64,000 nt of DNA from NCBI RefSeq assembly GCF_003628535.1, contig NZ_RBCI01000014.1, forward strand, positions 1 to 64,000, read 5' to 3'. The notes under the pieces were generated by a model. The model saw only the letters and a program-made list of their open reading frames with translations. It was not told the origin of the DNA and ran no database searches. Source of the DNA: Flavisolibacter nicotianae. GTDB lineage: Bacteria > Bacteroidota > Bacteroidia > Chitinophagales > Chitinophagaceae. The stretch's first letter is position 1. Each line of letters starts with the position of its first letter. The translations under genes and the position numbers were made by a program. Positions 1 through 8,662 of the stretch are shown in pieces.

Positions 1-1696
1 TGTAGCTGATCGTTGAGACGCTGCCAGGCAAAAGACCCGTAAGGTTGATGGTGGCAGAGGAGTTCTCACAAACGGTTGCCGCCTGCGATGCCCCACTCAG
101 CGTTGGCGTAGGGTTGACCGTGATGGTTTGTGTTCCGGACAGGCTATTGCTGCAACCCGGCGCACCGTCCTGGTAGGCCACGCTAACCAAGGTATAGGTG
201 TAACTGCCCGAGGCCGTCGTTGGCTGGGCAACTGTTGCCGTTGCATTAGCCGGTACAGTGATCGTTTGTGTAGCGTTCGCCGGATCTTTATAGGTGACTA
301 TTACCGGTAAGCTTTGCGGATTTGAAAAGGTAATATTTGGTGAAGAGGCGTTTTGACATACTGTTACAGCTCCACTAAATGTTGCCGTCGGCGTGGTACG
401 AACCGTGACAGTCGTGGTATTATTCGCTGCTACGTTTGTAATACAGTTGGCTGAACTTTTAATTGACGTAATTGTCACTGTTGTCGTTCCCGTACTGGCA
501 AGTGAGGGGGTTGTGAAAGGCCCGGTTCCACCGGAAAATGTCATTGATGACGTGAGGCCTGTTGCTGCGTTTGGAGCCGAGAGATTATATGTTACCGTGT
601 ATGTTCCATTTGCCAGCGTAGAGGAATTAACGTTCAGTGTGGCAGAGCTTCCCACGCAGATCGTTGCAGAACCAATACTTAGGTTCGACAGATCGGGAGT
701 TTGATTTACTGTGACAGAAGCCGTATTGTTCGCAGATAAAGCATTGCTAATAATTCCTGAAGCAATATTGGTAACTGTGACTGTGGTTGCACCGGCATTT
801 GCTAAAACAGGCGTTGTGAAAGAGCCTGATCCTGCGGTTGTCACAACCATTGTTGCGGTGCCACTGCTAGAATTTGCACCACTTAAAGTATAACTGATTG
901 TGTACGTTCCGGTCGGCAAATTTGAAGAATTGGCCGTTACGGAAACCGTGGTCGAATTTCCCGAACAAATCGGACTGGAAGCAGTTGTTGAGTTGAGCGG
1001 TCCATAGTAAGAAATTATGACCTGTCCGTCCGCACCTTTACCACCATTCTTACTTCCATTTGCGCCACCTCCACCTCCGCCTGGTGAACTTCCAGCAGAC
1101 CCGTCTGAACCATTAGACGTTGAACCACTTCCACCTGATCCACCACCAGTTGGTGCAACTGCCCCTGTGACACCGCTGGCACTATTTCCATTTGCTGCAG
1201 TTCCTGCAGAGGAACCACCACCTCCACCTCCTGAGCCAGAACTTAAACCATTAGCGCCATTTCCTCCGTTGTAGGCAACATCGCCGATGCTTGCCAGTGC
1301 ACTTCCACCCAAAGCACCGATGTTAGTGGTCGAAGTGTTGCCGCCCTTTGCTAAAATCGTTGCATTTGTACTGAACCAAGTGTCGCCACCTGCTGCTGTA
1401 CTTGTACTTCCAAGTCCGACTGTTACAGTATATGTTTGACCAGGTATTACGCTAACCACTTTGCGTGCATATGCGCCTCCACCGCCACCGCCACCGTTAA
1501 CACCAGAAACAGAACTGCCCCTTCCACCACCGCCCCATGCCTGGACAGTAATGCTTGTGACGTTTGCAGGGCAAAGCCAACTTCCACTAGTTGAGAAAGG
1601 TACTACTGTCTGTCCGTAAATTGTGTTGACAGTGAGTAAACATGTTATTAAAGAAATGAACGAGGGGAATATAGACTTGCGTAAAAATGTCTTCAT
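1..1696 (-). CDS. Secreted glycine-rich, Ig-like repeat protein (C-terminus outside the window)
   Basis: About 565 codons are visible, and the reading frame stays open to the left edge. The chosen ATG starts a clear signal peptide (MKTFLRKSIF, a hydrophobic stretch, then IYGQ). Residues about 30 to 228 are extremely glycine-rich, with runs of five or six Gly and a GGDTWF segment, like the glycine-rich domain that opens many Bacteroidota secreted proteins. From about residue 230 there are Ig-like or PKD-like units of roughly 80 to 90 residues. Each opens with a phrase such as SPICSGNSTTVSVTA, ATICVGSSATLNV, TVCQNASS or TVCENSSATINL. The missing C-terminus probably carries a T9SS sorting domain, as in the neighbours, but this is inference. 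The protein should be a cell-surface or secreted structural protein. No catalytic motif is seen. Confidence 0.85.
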   Translation of the reverse strand, partial: MKTFLRKSIFPSFISLITCLLTVNTIYGQTVVPFSTSGSWLCPANVTSITVQAWGGGGRGSSVSGVNGGGGGGGAYARKVVSVIPGQTYTVTVGLGSTSTAAGGDTWFSTNATILAKGGNTSTTNIGALGGSALASIGDVAYNGGNGANGLSSGSGGGGGGSSAGTAANGNSASGVTGAVAPTGGGSGGSGSTSNGSDGSAGSSPGGGGGGANGSKNGGKGADGQVIISYYGPLNSTTASSPICSGNSTTVSVTANSSNLPTGTYTISYTLSGANSSSGTATMVVTTAGSGSFTTPVLANAGATTVTVTNIASGIISNALSANNTASVTVNQTPDLSNLSIGSATICVGSSATLNVNSSTLANGTYTVTYNLSAPNAATGLTSSMTFSGGTGPFTTPSLASTGTTTVTITSIKSSANCITNVAANNTTTVTVRTTPTATFSGAVTVCQNASSPNITFSNPQSLPVIVTYKDPANATQTITVPANATATVAQPTTASGSYTYTLVSVAYQDGAPGCSNSLSGTQTITVNPTPTLSGASQAATVCENSSATINLTGLLPGSVSTISY

Positions 1697-2255
1697 AAGG
1701 CGTCGTTTAAGGGTTGAGTTGAAAAACCGGAAACAGGCAAATGGCGTGAATGGAAACCGGATCGAACACCGGGACGCAATGAGCCCAGTGGACTCAAGAC
1801 GTTTACCGTCGCTGATACGAAGAAGGCGTGGGCTTTTTCCATAAAGCATTTTTGGCACTAGTGCTCGGTTTTCAAACGGGCGGTTCTACAGGGAAATGGA
1901 AATACAGGACCCCAAAAGCTGGTTTGTTCAAGCGGTTGGGGGATTATTTTCAATAAGGCTTTCGAGGAAGCTGGATGGATTTGGCTTTTGGACATGGACA
2001 CAAGCAGTTGTTTCGACAGGAATGGATTCCGGTCGCAAGATAGACATATAAGAAGAATTATACAAGCGCCCCGCAAAGATTTCGGGTATGGGAAAACAGG
2101 GTTTGAACCGGCGCCCTTCCGTGCGACGGCGAAACCCTTCCTCCAGCCACCTTCTAACCCTCTGGGGCAACCGAAAAGAGATGTATGAGCAGTTGGCGAT
2201 CAGCCATCAGTGGCCAGCGGTCAGCCATTGACAATTAGCCATTAAGAAAATTCTT
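1697..2255. other. Intergenic region without a convincing gene
   Basis: No open frame here has a credible start, composition or family resemblance. The part next to the giant gene (about 2196 to 2245) is a reiteration of short words such as CAGCCAT and CAATTAGCCATT. No terminator hairpin with a T-run is evident. Confidence 0.6.
2196..2245. repeat. Degenerate short-word reiteration (CAGCCAT family)
   Basis: The words CAGCCAT, CAGTGG, CAGCGG, CAGCCATTGACAATTAG and CCATTAAG follow one another with small changes. It lies just downstream of the stop codon of the minus-strand giant gene. It resembles in style the other short reiterations in this window. Confidence 0.5.
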
Positions 2256-5200
2256 CTACCTGATCCGTTCCAGCTTTTGGCGCAGAATCAACCCCTTGCC
2301 GCATCTCACTTCCAGCGTGTAGATTCCATCCGGAAGGCCCGGGGTCAAATCAAAATGCCAGGTTGCCGATCCACCGGCATGCGCTTTTGCCGCCTGCCAA
2401 ACCAATTGATCAGCCATGTTGTAAAGTGCCAGGCGGTAATCGCCACCGGCCTGCCCCCGAAGCAGGAGATCAAAGCCGTTGCTTTTTACCGGGTTTGGAA
2501 TGATGCCGGTGCCTGGAGCCAGGGATGCCGGAAGTGCTATCCTGATGATCTCTGAAAAGCTTACTTCTCCCCTTTGGTTCACCAGCCGCAGGCGGTAAAA
2601 ACCCACCGGGAGCGGGGTCGTATCCCGCTGCCCGTAAACTTCCACACCCGTGCCACCCCGTGCTGCTACTGTGAACAGCGCGGCGAAATCGCGGCCATCC
2701 GCCCCTCTTTCGACCACATAGTGATTTTCCTCCTGCTCCCCGTCTACTTCCCAACGGAGGTCTACACAGGTGGAAATTGCCCGGGCCGTAAAGCTGCGCA
2801 GCCGAACCGGCAGGGTATTCAATGGAAGGCTACGGAAGACCAGGTAAAAGCGCTCCGGATTCGTTGCAGCCGCGTTACCGGCGACGGCAAACGGGTAGGA
2901 CGCGGTGTCTTCCGGCAACGGCATTTCCGTTCCCAAATAGCGGTCAACCAGGACGGCCGTCAATCCCGACGAGGCAAAGCCAGTGGTTCTGAGCTCCAGC
3001 CGGTATTCTTTTTGCGACGCGTTCCACCATTTCAGGCGGACCGTATCGCCGGCATGGGGCAGAGCCTGTGCTGCCGCCACGACCAGTTCGTGGTTGTCTT
3101 TGCGGATCGCCAGATTTTCGTCGTTGTTGACGGCTTTTGTGATATCATCGCTCCCTGCAGGCCAACCAAATTCAGCCAAAACACCATCGAGTACGGTTTT
3201 CGTTCCGTTGAGGTCTGTTGTGAGGTTCACCGCCAGTTTTGCGGGGACAGCCTTGCCGTTACTGTTTTTTGCCTGTCGCAATACCGGGTGCATGGCCTCG
3301 CCGGTTGACTTGTGGGCCTGCCGAATGGTCAATGCTGTAGCCGACGGATTGCTAACCGGGACCACGAAAAAGCCTTCGCCGGACGCAATAACGGGGGAGA
3401 CTATGGGATTAGCAAGGTTTCCACCGGGTACCGCTTCGTAGGCACCCGACCCATCCGGCTTGATGAGGGTGTAACCCCCGGCCGTGCCCAGCGCCGACTG
3501 CCAGATCCAGAAGTAAGGCTTCACGGCACCGGCATTGGCCGGATCATCGCAGATCTTTTGCCAGTCGATGGGTGAAGCGAAGGGATTCCCGACCAAGGTA
3601 TGGCTTTGTGCCTGTATAACCGGGATGCTGTAACTATCCGATTCTTTCAAGCTTCCTCTTGCCCGAAGAACAACCGTATTTCCCGGTCCTGTGGATACAG
3701 AGCGATCGCCGCGCACAAAGAGCAGGTAAGCCTGGTGGTTGTCGAAGGCCCCGGAAATAGTTGTGGAGGAAAGCGGTTGCCAGGTTGCGTTGGCGTGGGA
3801 GACGGCGCCTTTGTACCACCGAACCGAGGCTGCAGCGGCGGCAATGGTCGACCAATAGTCGAACCCTTTTGCATTGGCGGCCGCCGCCGAACCCTGTTGC
3901 TGGCCTGTGACCAGGGTGCCGAATCCCGGCGAAAGATTGTCTGTCCCCGCACCGTTCCAGGTTCTCCCCTCCTGCCAGGCCGCATTGATGGAAGTGTTCA
4001 GGACCGGTGCCGTCAGCAGGCGCCAGCGCCGGTAGAGGTTTGCGATCGACCGTTCGACCGTGACGTTGGTTGCGCCAGCCAGGATCCCTTTGCGTTCGGC
4101 AACACGGGCTGTTTGCAGGTTGTTGGATTTCAGCACGAGGGATTGATTGGCCAGGTTCAGACTGCCGCCGGCAATGTTTAGCTCCCTGTAAATATTCAGC
4201 CTGGTCCCCAGGGTAACCGTGCCACCGTTGACAGTGAATGAACCCAAGGCATTCGAAACGCCATCCGTTGCCTGCGAAAAGTTGAATGTTGCATTGGCAC
4301 CATTGCTCACCAGCGAGGACAGGCTGCTGCCGATAAAGGTGCCGGTGCCCGTGCAATTGCCGTTGATCGTCAGCTCTTTCCCGTTCAGGTTCACCGACCC
4401 GGCGATCATCGCCAGCGTGCCGCTGACCGTCTTGTCTGTATTGAGCACAAGGGCGGGGCTGCCTCCGCCACTGAGGTTTATTGTGAAATGGGAAGGTGCG
4501 TTCAGCGAAGGCCATTCCAACCCAGCGGTATAGGTTCGGCCCGCACCGCCGTCGATGTAGGCCAGCGTGGCGCCGGGCGGGAAAACCGGGCTGCTGCCGG
4601 CAAGTGCAGCCGTTCCACCGCGAATAAAGGTTTGGGTTACGGTAAACGGGACGGCCGCCGTTTTTGTGCCGCTGCCGGCCACCCGGAGATTGCTGTACAC
4701 AAATCCCGGCGTGATCACCTGGTTTGCACCTTCGTATTCCACAGTAGACCCGGGGTTCAAAACCACTGCGGGATTGTTCGCACTTAAGACGGCAGCATTG
4801 ATGGTTCCGTACAATCCATTTACCGAGGTGGTTTTTAAACTGCCACCGTTTTTGACCTTCAGGGTTGTACCTGCCTGCATCATTATCCCACTTAACGGCG
4901 CCGAAACATTGCTACCTGAAATCTCCATGTTGGCATATTGAATGGCCGGACCTCCACCCTGCCGCATGATACAGGTGGTGGTATTGGAATTTGTGAATTC
5001 GATAGTGGTTGCCGGCGACAGTGTGTATGTGCCAGCCAGGTCGGGTTTTGTACCGGTACCGCCAACTAAAAAACGGCTGGTTCCGGTCATCACCAGGCCA
5101 TTTCCCAGGCCCCCGATGGAATGCAGGGACCCGTCGAGGATTACCGAACCGTCGATGGTGACTGCTCCTGCCAGCGCAATTGCGCTCGTGGGTGTTTTGG

Positions 5201-7340
5201 TTCCGGCGCCGCTAAAAACCAGGTTTTCATAGGCCAAGCTGGCCTGGACCGTTTGATCGCCCAGGCGGCCATAGTCGACGGTGCAACCCGGCACCAGGAC
5301 CGGGACTAGCGAGGGAAGGCAGGTTCCCGATCCGACGAAGCCCTGTTGGTCGCGGGTGATGAACCGACCGCTGACCGTGACAGTTGGTGTACCGCCCAGA
5401 AAGGTGACGGCACTTTCTCCGCCATTATCGAAGGTTGCACCCGGCTGGACCAGCAACTGCGCATTGTTGTTCAGGTAAAGATTTTCCGTAGCCAGGCCGG
5501 AAAGCGCCATGGTTGCACCGACTGCGACGGTGCACGATCCCTGCACAATTAGATTTCCCCCGCCCTGTGCGGTCTTTTTCCCGGTTCCGGATATGTTGAG
5601 GTTGTGGTAGGCCGGGCCAGTCGTCGTGATGAGCTGATCGCCGCCCGCGTTGTAATCGATAGCAGAACCTGCAGCAAGACTGATTGAGAAATTGCCGGTC
5701 TTCAACGTACCCGAAGCGTTCACGAATCCGGCAGCATTGGCCGTTTTTACCATGCCCGTTGCCGCAACGGAAAAAGACGCCGTACCCGATGCGGTTTGCA
5801 ATTGCGCGGTGCCGGCATCCAGTGTTCCGTTTATGACCATTTTGTTATTGGCAGAAAGCGTTTTGTTTGCTGTTAACGATGCCGCACAACCGCTTTCGAT
5901 AGCCAGGTCGCTGTTGAGCCTTCCGGCACCGCCGATTTCTGCGGTTGCGCCGGTGAGATGGATGGTTGTTGCTGCCACCAGATCGCCGCTGCCGGTGATG
6001 CCATTCCGGATCTCCAGCGTTCCGGTCACAGCTTTGAGGTTGAGAGTCCGGCCTGCCGATACATCCAGTTCTCCAAGGATCGTCGTCGCACCGGGACCGC
6101 CAAGATTGGACGTATTGGGCGAATTGTAGCGAAAGACAGGAATGGCCGCGGCATCCTGCGCCGGGAAAAATGTACCGGTCATCGCCGGTGTTCCCGTATT
6201 GGTATATTCAAACACGGCCCCATCGGCATACCTGTAAGAAGGCGTCTGATAATTCAACACAGTGGTGTTTCCACTCAGTGTGAGCACCGCACCGGAGCCG
6301 ACCCGGAAACTTGCGCCAGGGTTGAGTACCGGCGCAACCGCAGCCGCTATGTCGAAAACGCTTCCGGCGCCCTGCAGCACGATGTCATCGCCTGGCGAAT
6401 CGGTTACCACCAGGTTGCCACCTGCGTAAACAATTCTGCCTCCCGGTTTCACTGCCAGCTTACCAATAACCAGATCACGGCTAACTGTCACCACGTGCCC
6501 ACTTAAGATCGATATGCCTGCGGCAAGGCTGGAGGGAACGGTGTTGGTAGCAAGTGTCCACGTCAATCCATCCGGTGAGGATTCCCATGTATTCAGATCA
6601 TTCCAGTTGCCACTGGCTCTCGTTCTGAAATATGCGGAAGATGCGGGGACCAGGGAAAGGGAAAAATCGTCGATTCCCATTCCAGCAGACGATGTTGGCG
6701 TTGCATCGGTCCAACGGAATGTAACGGTTGTGCCATCCGGGATATTCAATCCCACAATGTTCACGGGTGCGATGACGGTGCGATTCGCGTTGCTGTTCCC
6801 ATCCACAGCCGCTGCGGCACCGGTGCCCGGCGTTGTAAATTCAAGTTCCGGTACAGCGGTCCATCCCGAAGCGGCATTCAGGGCCACATCGCCTAGCTGG
6901 TAGGAAAACGACAGCTTGTCCGCAACCCCGCTCAATCGCCATAGTTCACCAGTATACCCAACCGAAATTGTCGAAATCGTTTGCCCGGTGTTATTCGTAA
7001 ATTTCCACCCAATGAACGACTGTAAATTACCGGATTGAAAAAAGCCGAAGGCCCGGTCGGTTGCGGGATTGATCCCCGATACACCAAAGCTATACGTGTC
7101 GCCGGCTGCGTTGCTCCCGGTACCGGCGAGGTAAGTCCCATTTTGGTTGATACCGGTTTCCAAAAAGGACCAGCCTTCTGCAAAAATTCCTCCCGACTGA
7201 GTAGCGGAGCCACTCGATACCAAGGCGTCAAAATTTTGCAGGACCGGCGTGTTGACCGTTGCCAGGCTGACCTGAGCCCATGTGAAGGTTCCCGGAATAT
7301 TGATTGCCAGGAAAATGAAAACCCTGTATGGCTTTATCAT
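2256..7340 (-). CDS. Giant T9SS-secreted adhesin-like protein (about 1694 aa)
   Basis: The reading frame extends further upstream, but the start chosen opens a signal peptide (MIKPYRVFIFLAINIPG, cleavage after TWAQ). Residues about 25 to 235 form a conserved N-terminal domain of secreted Bacteroidota proteins, with GDTYSFG, DRAFG and YTGELWR phrases. Residues about 240 to 1040 are repetitive, rich in G, T, N and V, with beta-helix character (GTKT, LNLKAVTGTLEIRNG). From about 1040 onward comes a module shared with the giant gene at 8663-13411 (NVTVERSI, RRWRLLTAPV, GQQQG, FVRGDRS, HTLVGNPFASP). The last 85 residues are a T9SS type A sorting domain with an IIPNPVKSNG motif and a terminal LERIR. 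It is expected to be exported through the type IX system and attached to or released from the surface. No enzymatic motif was seen. Confidence 0.9.
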   Translation of the reverse strand: MIKPYRVFIFLAINIPGTFTWAQVSLATVNTPVLQNFDALVSSGSATQSGGIFAEGWSFLETGINQNGTYLAGTGSNAAGDTYSFGVSGINPATDRAFGFFQSGNLQSFIGWKFTNNTGQTISTISVGYTGELWRLSGVADKLSFSYQLGDVALNAASGWTAVPELEFTTPGTGAAAAVDGNSNANRTVIAPVNIVGLNIPDGTTVTFRWTDATPTSSAGMGIDDFSLSLVPASSAYFRTRASGNWNDLNTWESSPDGLTWTLATNTVPSSLAAGISILSGHVVTVSRDLVIGKLAVKPGGRIVYAGGNLVVTDSPGDDIVLQGAGSVFDIAAAVAPVLNPGASFRVGSGAVLTLSGNTTVLNYQTPSYRYADGAVFEYTNTGTPAMTGTFFPAQDAAAIPVFRYNSPNTSNLGGPGATTILGELDVSAGRTLNLKAVTGTLEIRNGITGSGDLVAATTIHLTGATAEIGGAGRLNSDLAIESGCAASLTANKTLSANNKMVINGTLDAGTAQLQTASGTASFSVAATGMVKTANAAGFVNASGTLKTGNFSISLAAGSAIDYNAGGDQLITTTGPAYHNLNISGTGKKTAQGGGNLIVQGSCTVAVGATMALSGLATENLYLNNNAQLLVQPGATFDNGGESAVTFLGGTPTVTVSGRFITRDQQGFVGSGTCLPSLVPVLVPGCTVDYGRLGDQTVQASLAYENLVFSGAGTKTPTSAIALAGAVTIDGSVILDGSLHSIGGLGNGLVMTGTSRFLVGGTGTKPDLAGTYTLSPATTIEFTNSNTTTCIMRQGGGPAIQYANMEISGSNVSAPLSGIMMQAGTTLKVKNGGSLKTTSVNGLYGTINAAVLSANNPAVVLNPGSTVEYEGANQVITPGFVYSNLRVAGSGTKTAAVPFTVTQTFIRGGTAALAGSSPVFPPGATLAYIDGGAGRTYTAGLEWPSLNAPSHFTINLSGGGSPALVLNTDKTVSGTLAMIAGSVNLNGKELTINGNCTGTGTFIGSSLSSLVSNGANATFNFSQATDGVSNALGSFTVNGGTVTLGTRLNIYRELNIAGGSLNLANQSLVLKSNNLQTARVAERKGILAGATNVTVERSIANLYRRWRLLTAPVLNTSINAAWQEGRTWNGAGTDNLSPGFGTLVTGQQQGSAAAANAKGFDYWSTIAAAAASVRWYKGAVSHANATWQPLSSTTISGAFDNHQAYLLFVRGDRSVSTGPGNTVVLRARGSLKESDSYSIPVIQAQSHTLVGNPFASPIDWQKICDDPANAGAVKPYFWIWQSALGTAGGYTLIKPDGSGAYEAVPGGNLANPIVSPVIASGEGFFVVPVSNPSATALTIRQAHKSTGEAMHPVLRQAKNSNGKAVPAKLAVNLTTDLNGTKTVLDGVLAEFGWPAGSDDITKAVNNDENLAIRKDNHELVVAAAQALPHAGDTVRLKWWNASQKEYRLELRTTGFASSGLTAVLVDRYLGTEMPLPEDTASYPFAVAGNAAATNPERFYLVFRSLPLNTLPVRLRSFTARAISTCVDLRWEVDGEQEENHYVVERGADGRDFAALFTVAARGGTGVEVYGQRDTTPLPVGFYRLRLVNQRGEVSFSEIIRIALPASLAPGTGIIPNPVKSNGFDLLLRGQAGGDYRLALYNMADQLVWQAAKAHAGGSATWHFDLTPGLPDGIYTLEVRCGKGLILRQKLERIR

Positions 7341-8255
7341 GATTGCAGGTTTGATCGATCGCAGGAACGATGAATACGGCAATGCATTCGCGGCATGGCA
7401 GTAACGTTCATACCAAACCGAAAGGAAGGGAGGGAGATGTTGGCAGTCAGACGTCAAAAGTGAAACAGGGAAAATCTTTCGCTTCGTCGAGGACGTCTTT
7501 CTCACCATTCCCTTTTCCGTTTCACCACCAGTTGTCTCCTTCTTGAGCGGTTGGGCATCAGTTCTGCTTTTCATGGAAAAACAATTACAGCTTCCCGAGA
7601 GAAACGAATTGGAAAGGTTTGATCAGACGATATTCAAACCAGTCCTGGGTTGTGGTTACCATCTTCGCTACTGGGCTGTAAGAAAATAAGGGAGAGAGAG
7701 TCATTTTTTACAGCTAGTTATCCTGGTTGCTTCAGGGCCATTCTGCAGCCAAACCCGGTTCATCATCGGGAATCAGGCGATTTCTGCAGAAAACCCGGAT
7801 AAATATAGTTAATATTTTATTTATATGTAATTTATCTTCAATTTATTTTTCGTGGGTTTCTCTTCTTATTTGTGATGAGGAGATGGTGGATGACGGATGA
7901 AAATAGGGCAATCGGCAATCAGACGTTGGTTGTAGGGGGAGTGTATAGCGACCCTATGGGGTCGGGCCAGGAAGTTCAAGCCGATTTCGTCCTTACAGGG
8001 CTTGCGAAATGTTTTTCGTTTGTCTGCCGGTTTACCGGCCGCTTGAGACATTTGTCCTTCGGGGTCAGCCCGAATCGCTGTCCTGGCAGCAGGTTGTTTC
8101 CTTCGGTCTGCCGGCGATTTAAAAATGTGCGTGATAACTTCTTTGTGAAGGAAAAAATATTGCCTGTGACAATTCCAGAATGTTACGTTGTTCTGAAACT
8201 GGATGCCCATCCCCTATTGCCAGGAAAGGTTGTGACGGAAGATGCATTGGATGAT
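7341..8255. other. Intergenic region, about 0.9 kb
   Basis: The first 230 bases could extend the upstream giant gene in frame, but they encode nothing like a signal peptide, so I leave them out. An AT-rich stretch lies near 7790 to 7860. Around 7905 there is a GGCAATCGGCAATC reiteration, and at 7949 to 7964 a small hairpin (CGACCC, loop, GGGTCG). Overlapping frames on both strands between 7866 and 8264 look like noise. No RNA gene was recognised. Confidence 0.5.
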
Positions 8256-8519
8256 TTAGCCTAGCGTGTCGTAACCGGCACTTTCTTTCTTCTGGCCGGT
8301 GCTGTATTTCCTTACGCCATAAACCGCTCCTGCTGCCAAAAGAAAAACAAGGCCGCCGTCGAGGGGGCAGTAAGGATCGGGTTGTGTATCCGGGTCGGGG
8401 CTGGGCGGACATTCGGTAGGAGGCGGTTCGTCAAGTCCCGTCTGCGCCATCAGCATTTTACTCATGCCGAAAACGGAAAAAAAGAAAATGAAGACGATCT
8501 TTTTCAGGGCTTTCCTCAT
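8256..8519 (-). CDS. Small secreted protein with a PID-CTERM-like C-terminal sorting tail (87 aa)
   Basis: The ATG chosen gives a lysine-rich N-terminus and a hydrophobic core ending at MLMAQ, a typical signal peptide. The next 25 residues are almost only P, E, D, T and C (EPPPTECPPSPDPDTQPD). The tail reads CPLDGGLVFLLAAGAVYG followed by a basic stretch. That order, a P-I/L-D-G-G motif, a short hydrophobic helix and basic residues, resembles the short C-terminal domain catalogued as PID-CTERM in Bacteroidota. The name comes from memory of that family and was not searched. A perfect TAnnTTTG box lies about 20 bases upstream. The gene sits alone between two giant T9SS genes on the same strand. 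Its function is unknown. It could be a small lipid-anchored or membrane-anchored surface peptide. Confidence 0.75.
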   Translation of the reverse strand: MRKALKKIVFIFFFSVFGMSKMLMAQTGLDEPPPTECPPSPDPDTQPDPYCPLDGGLVFLLAAGAVYGVRKYSTGQKKESAGYDTLG

Positions 8520-8537
8520 TACCGCTAGAATTGGGTT

Positions 8538-8545
8538 CAAATATA
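8538..8545 (-). promoter_or_regulatory. TAnnTTTG -7 element for the small PID-CTERM-like gene
   Basis: On the minus strand the sequence reads TATATTTG, a perfect match to the Bacteroidota -7 consensus. It ends about 18 bases before the ATG. No convincing TTTG -33 element stands at the right distance. Confidence 0.45.
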
Positions 8546-8662
8546 ACAGAAAATCCTGCGAGATGGAAGTGCCGTTTTCCGGTACCGCTGAATGATCGAC
8601 GAACTTTTGTGCCGGCAAGTCCAGCATGGCTTTTCCACTACAGGTAATCACCGGTTCCCGTG

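Noticed and set aside
2085-2160. T-loop-like words (GGGTTTGAACCGGC) suggesting a tRNA remnant on the minus strand
   Set aside because: No acceptor, D or anticodon stem can be drawn around it, so it is not supported as a tRNA or pseudo-tRNA.
2574-6906. Many open frames of 60 to 244 codons on the plus strand opposite the first giant gene
   Set aside because: They are antisense shadows of a G/C-biased reading frame. Their sequences are biased to R, P and G, and none resembles a protein family.
7341-7574. In-frame 78-codon extension of the giant gene
   Set aside because: It has no signal peptide, while the internal start MIKPYRVF gives one at once.
7866-8264. Overlapping open frames on both strands
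   Set aside because: Their translations have no signal, motif or normal composition, and the region contains a short-word reiteration and a small hairpin.
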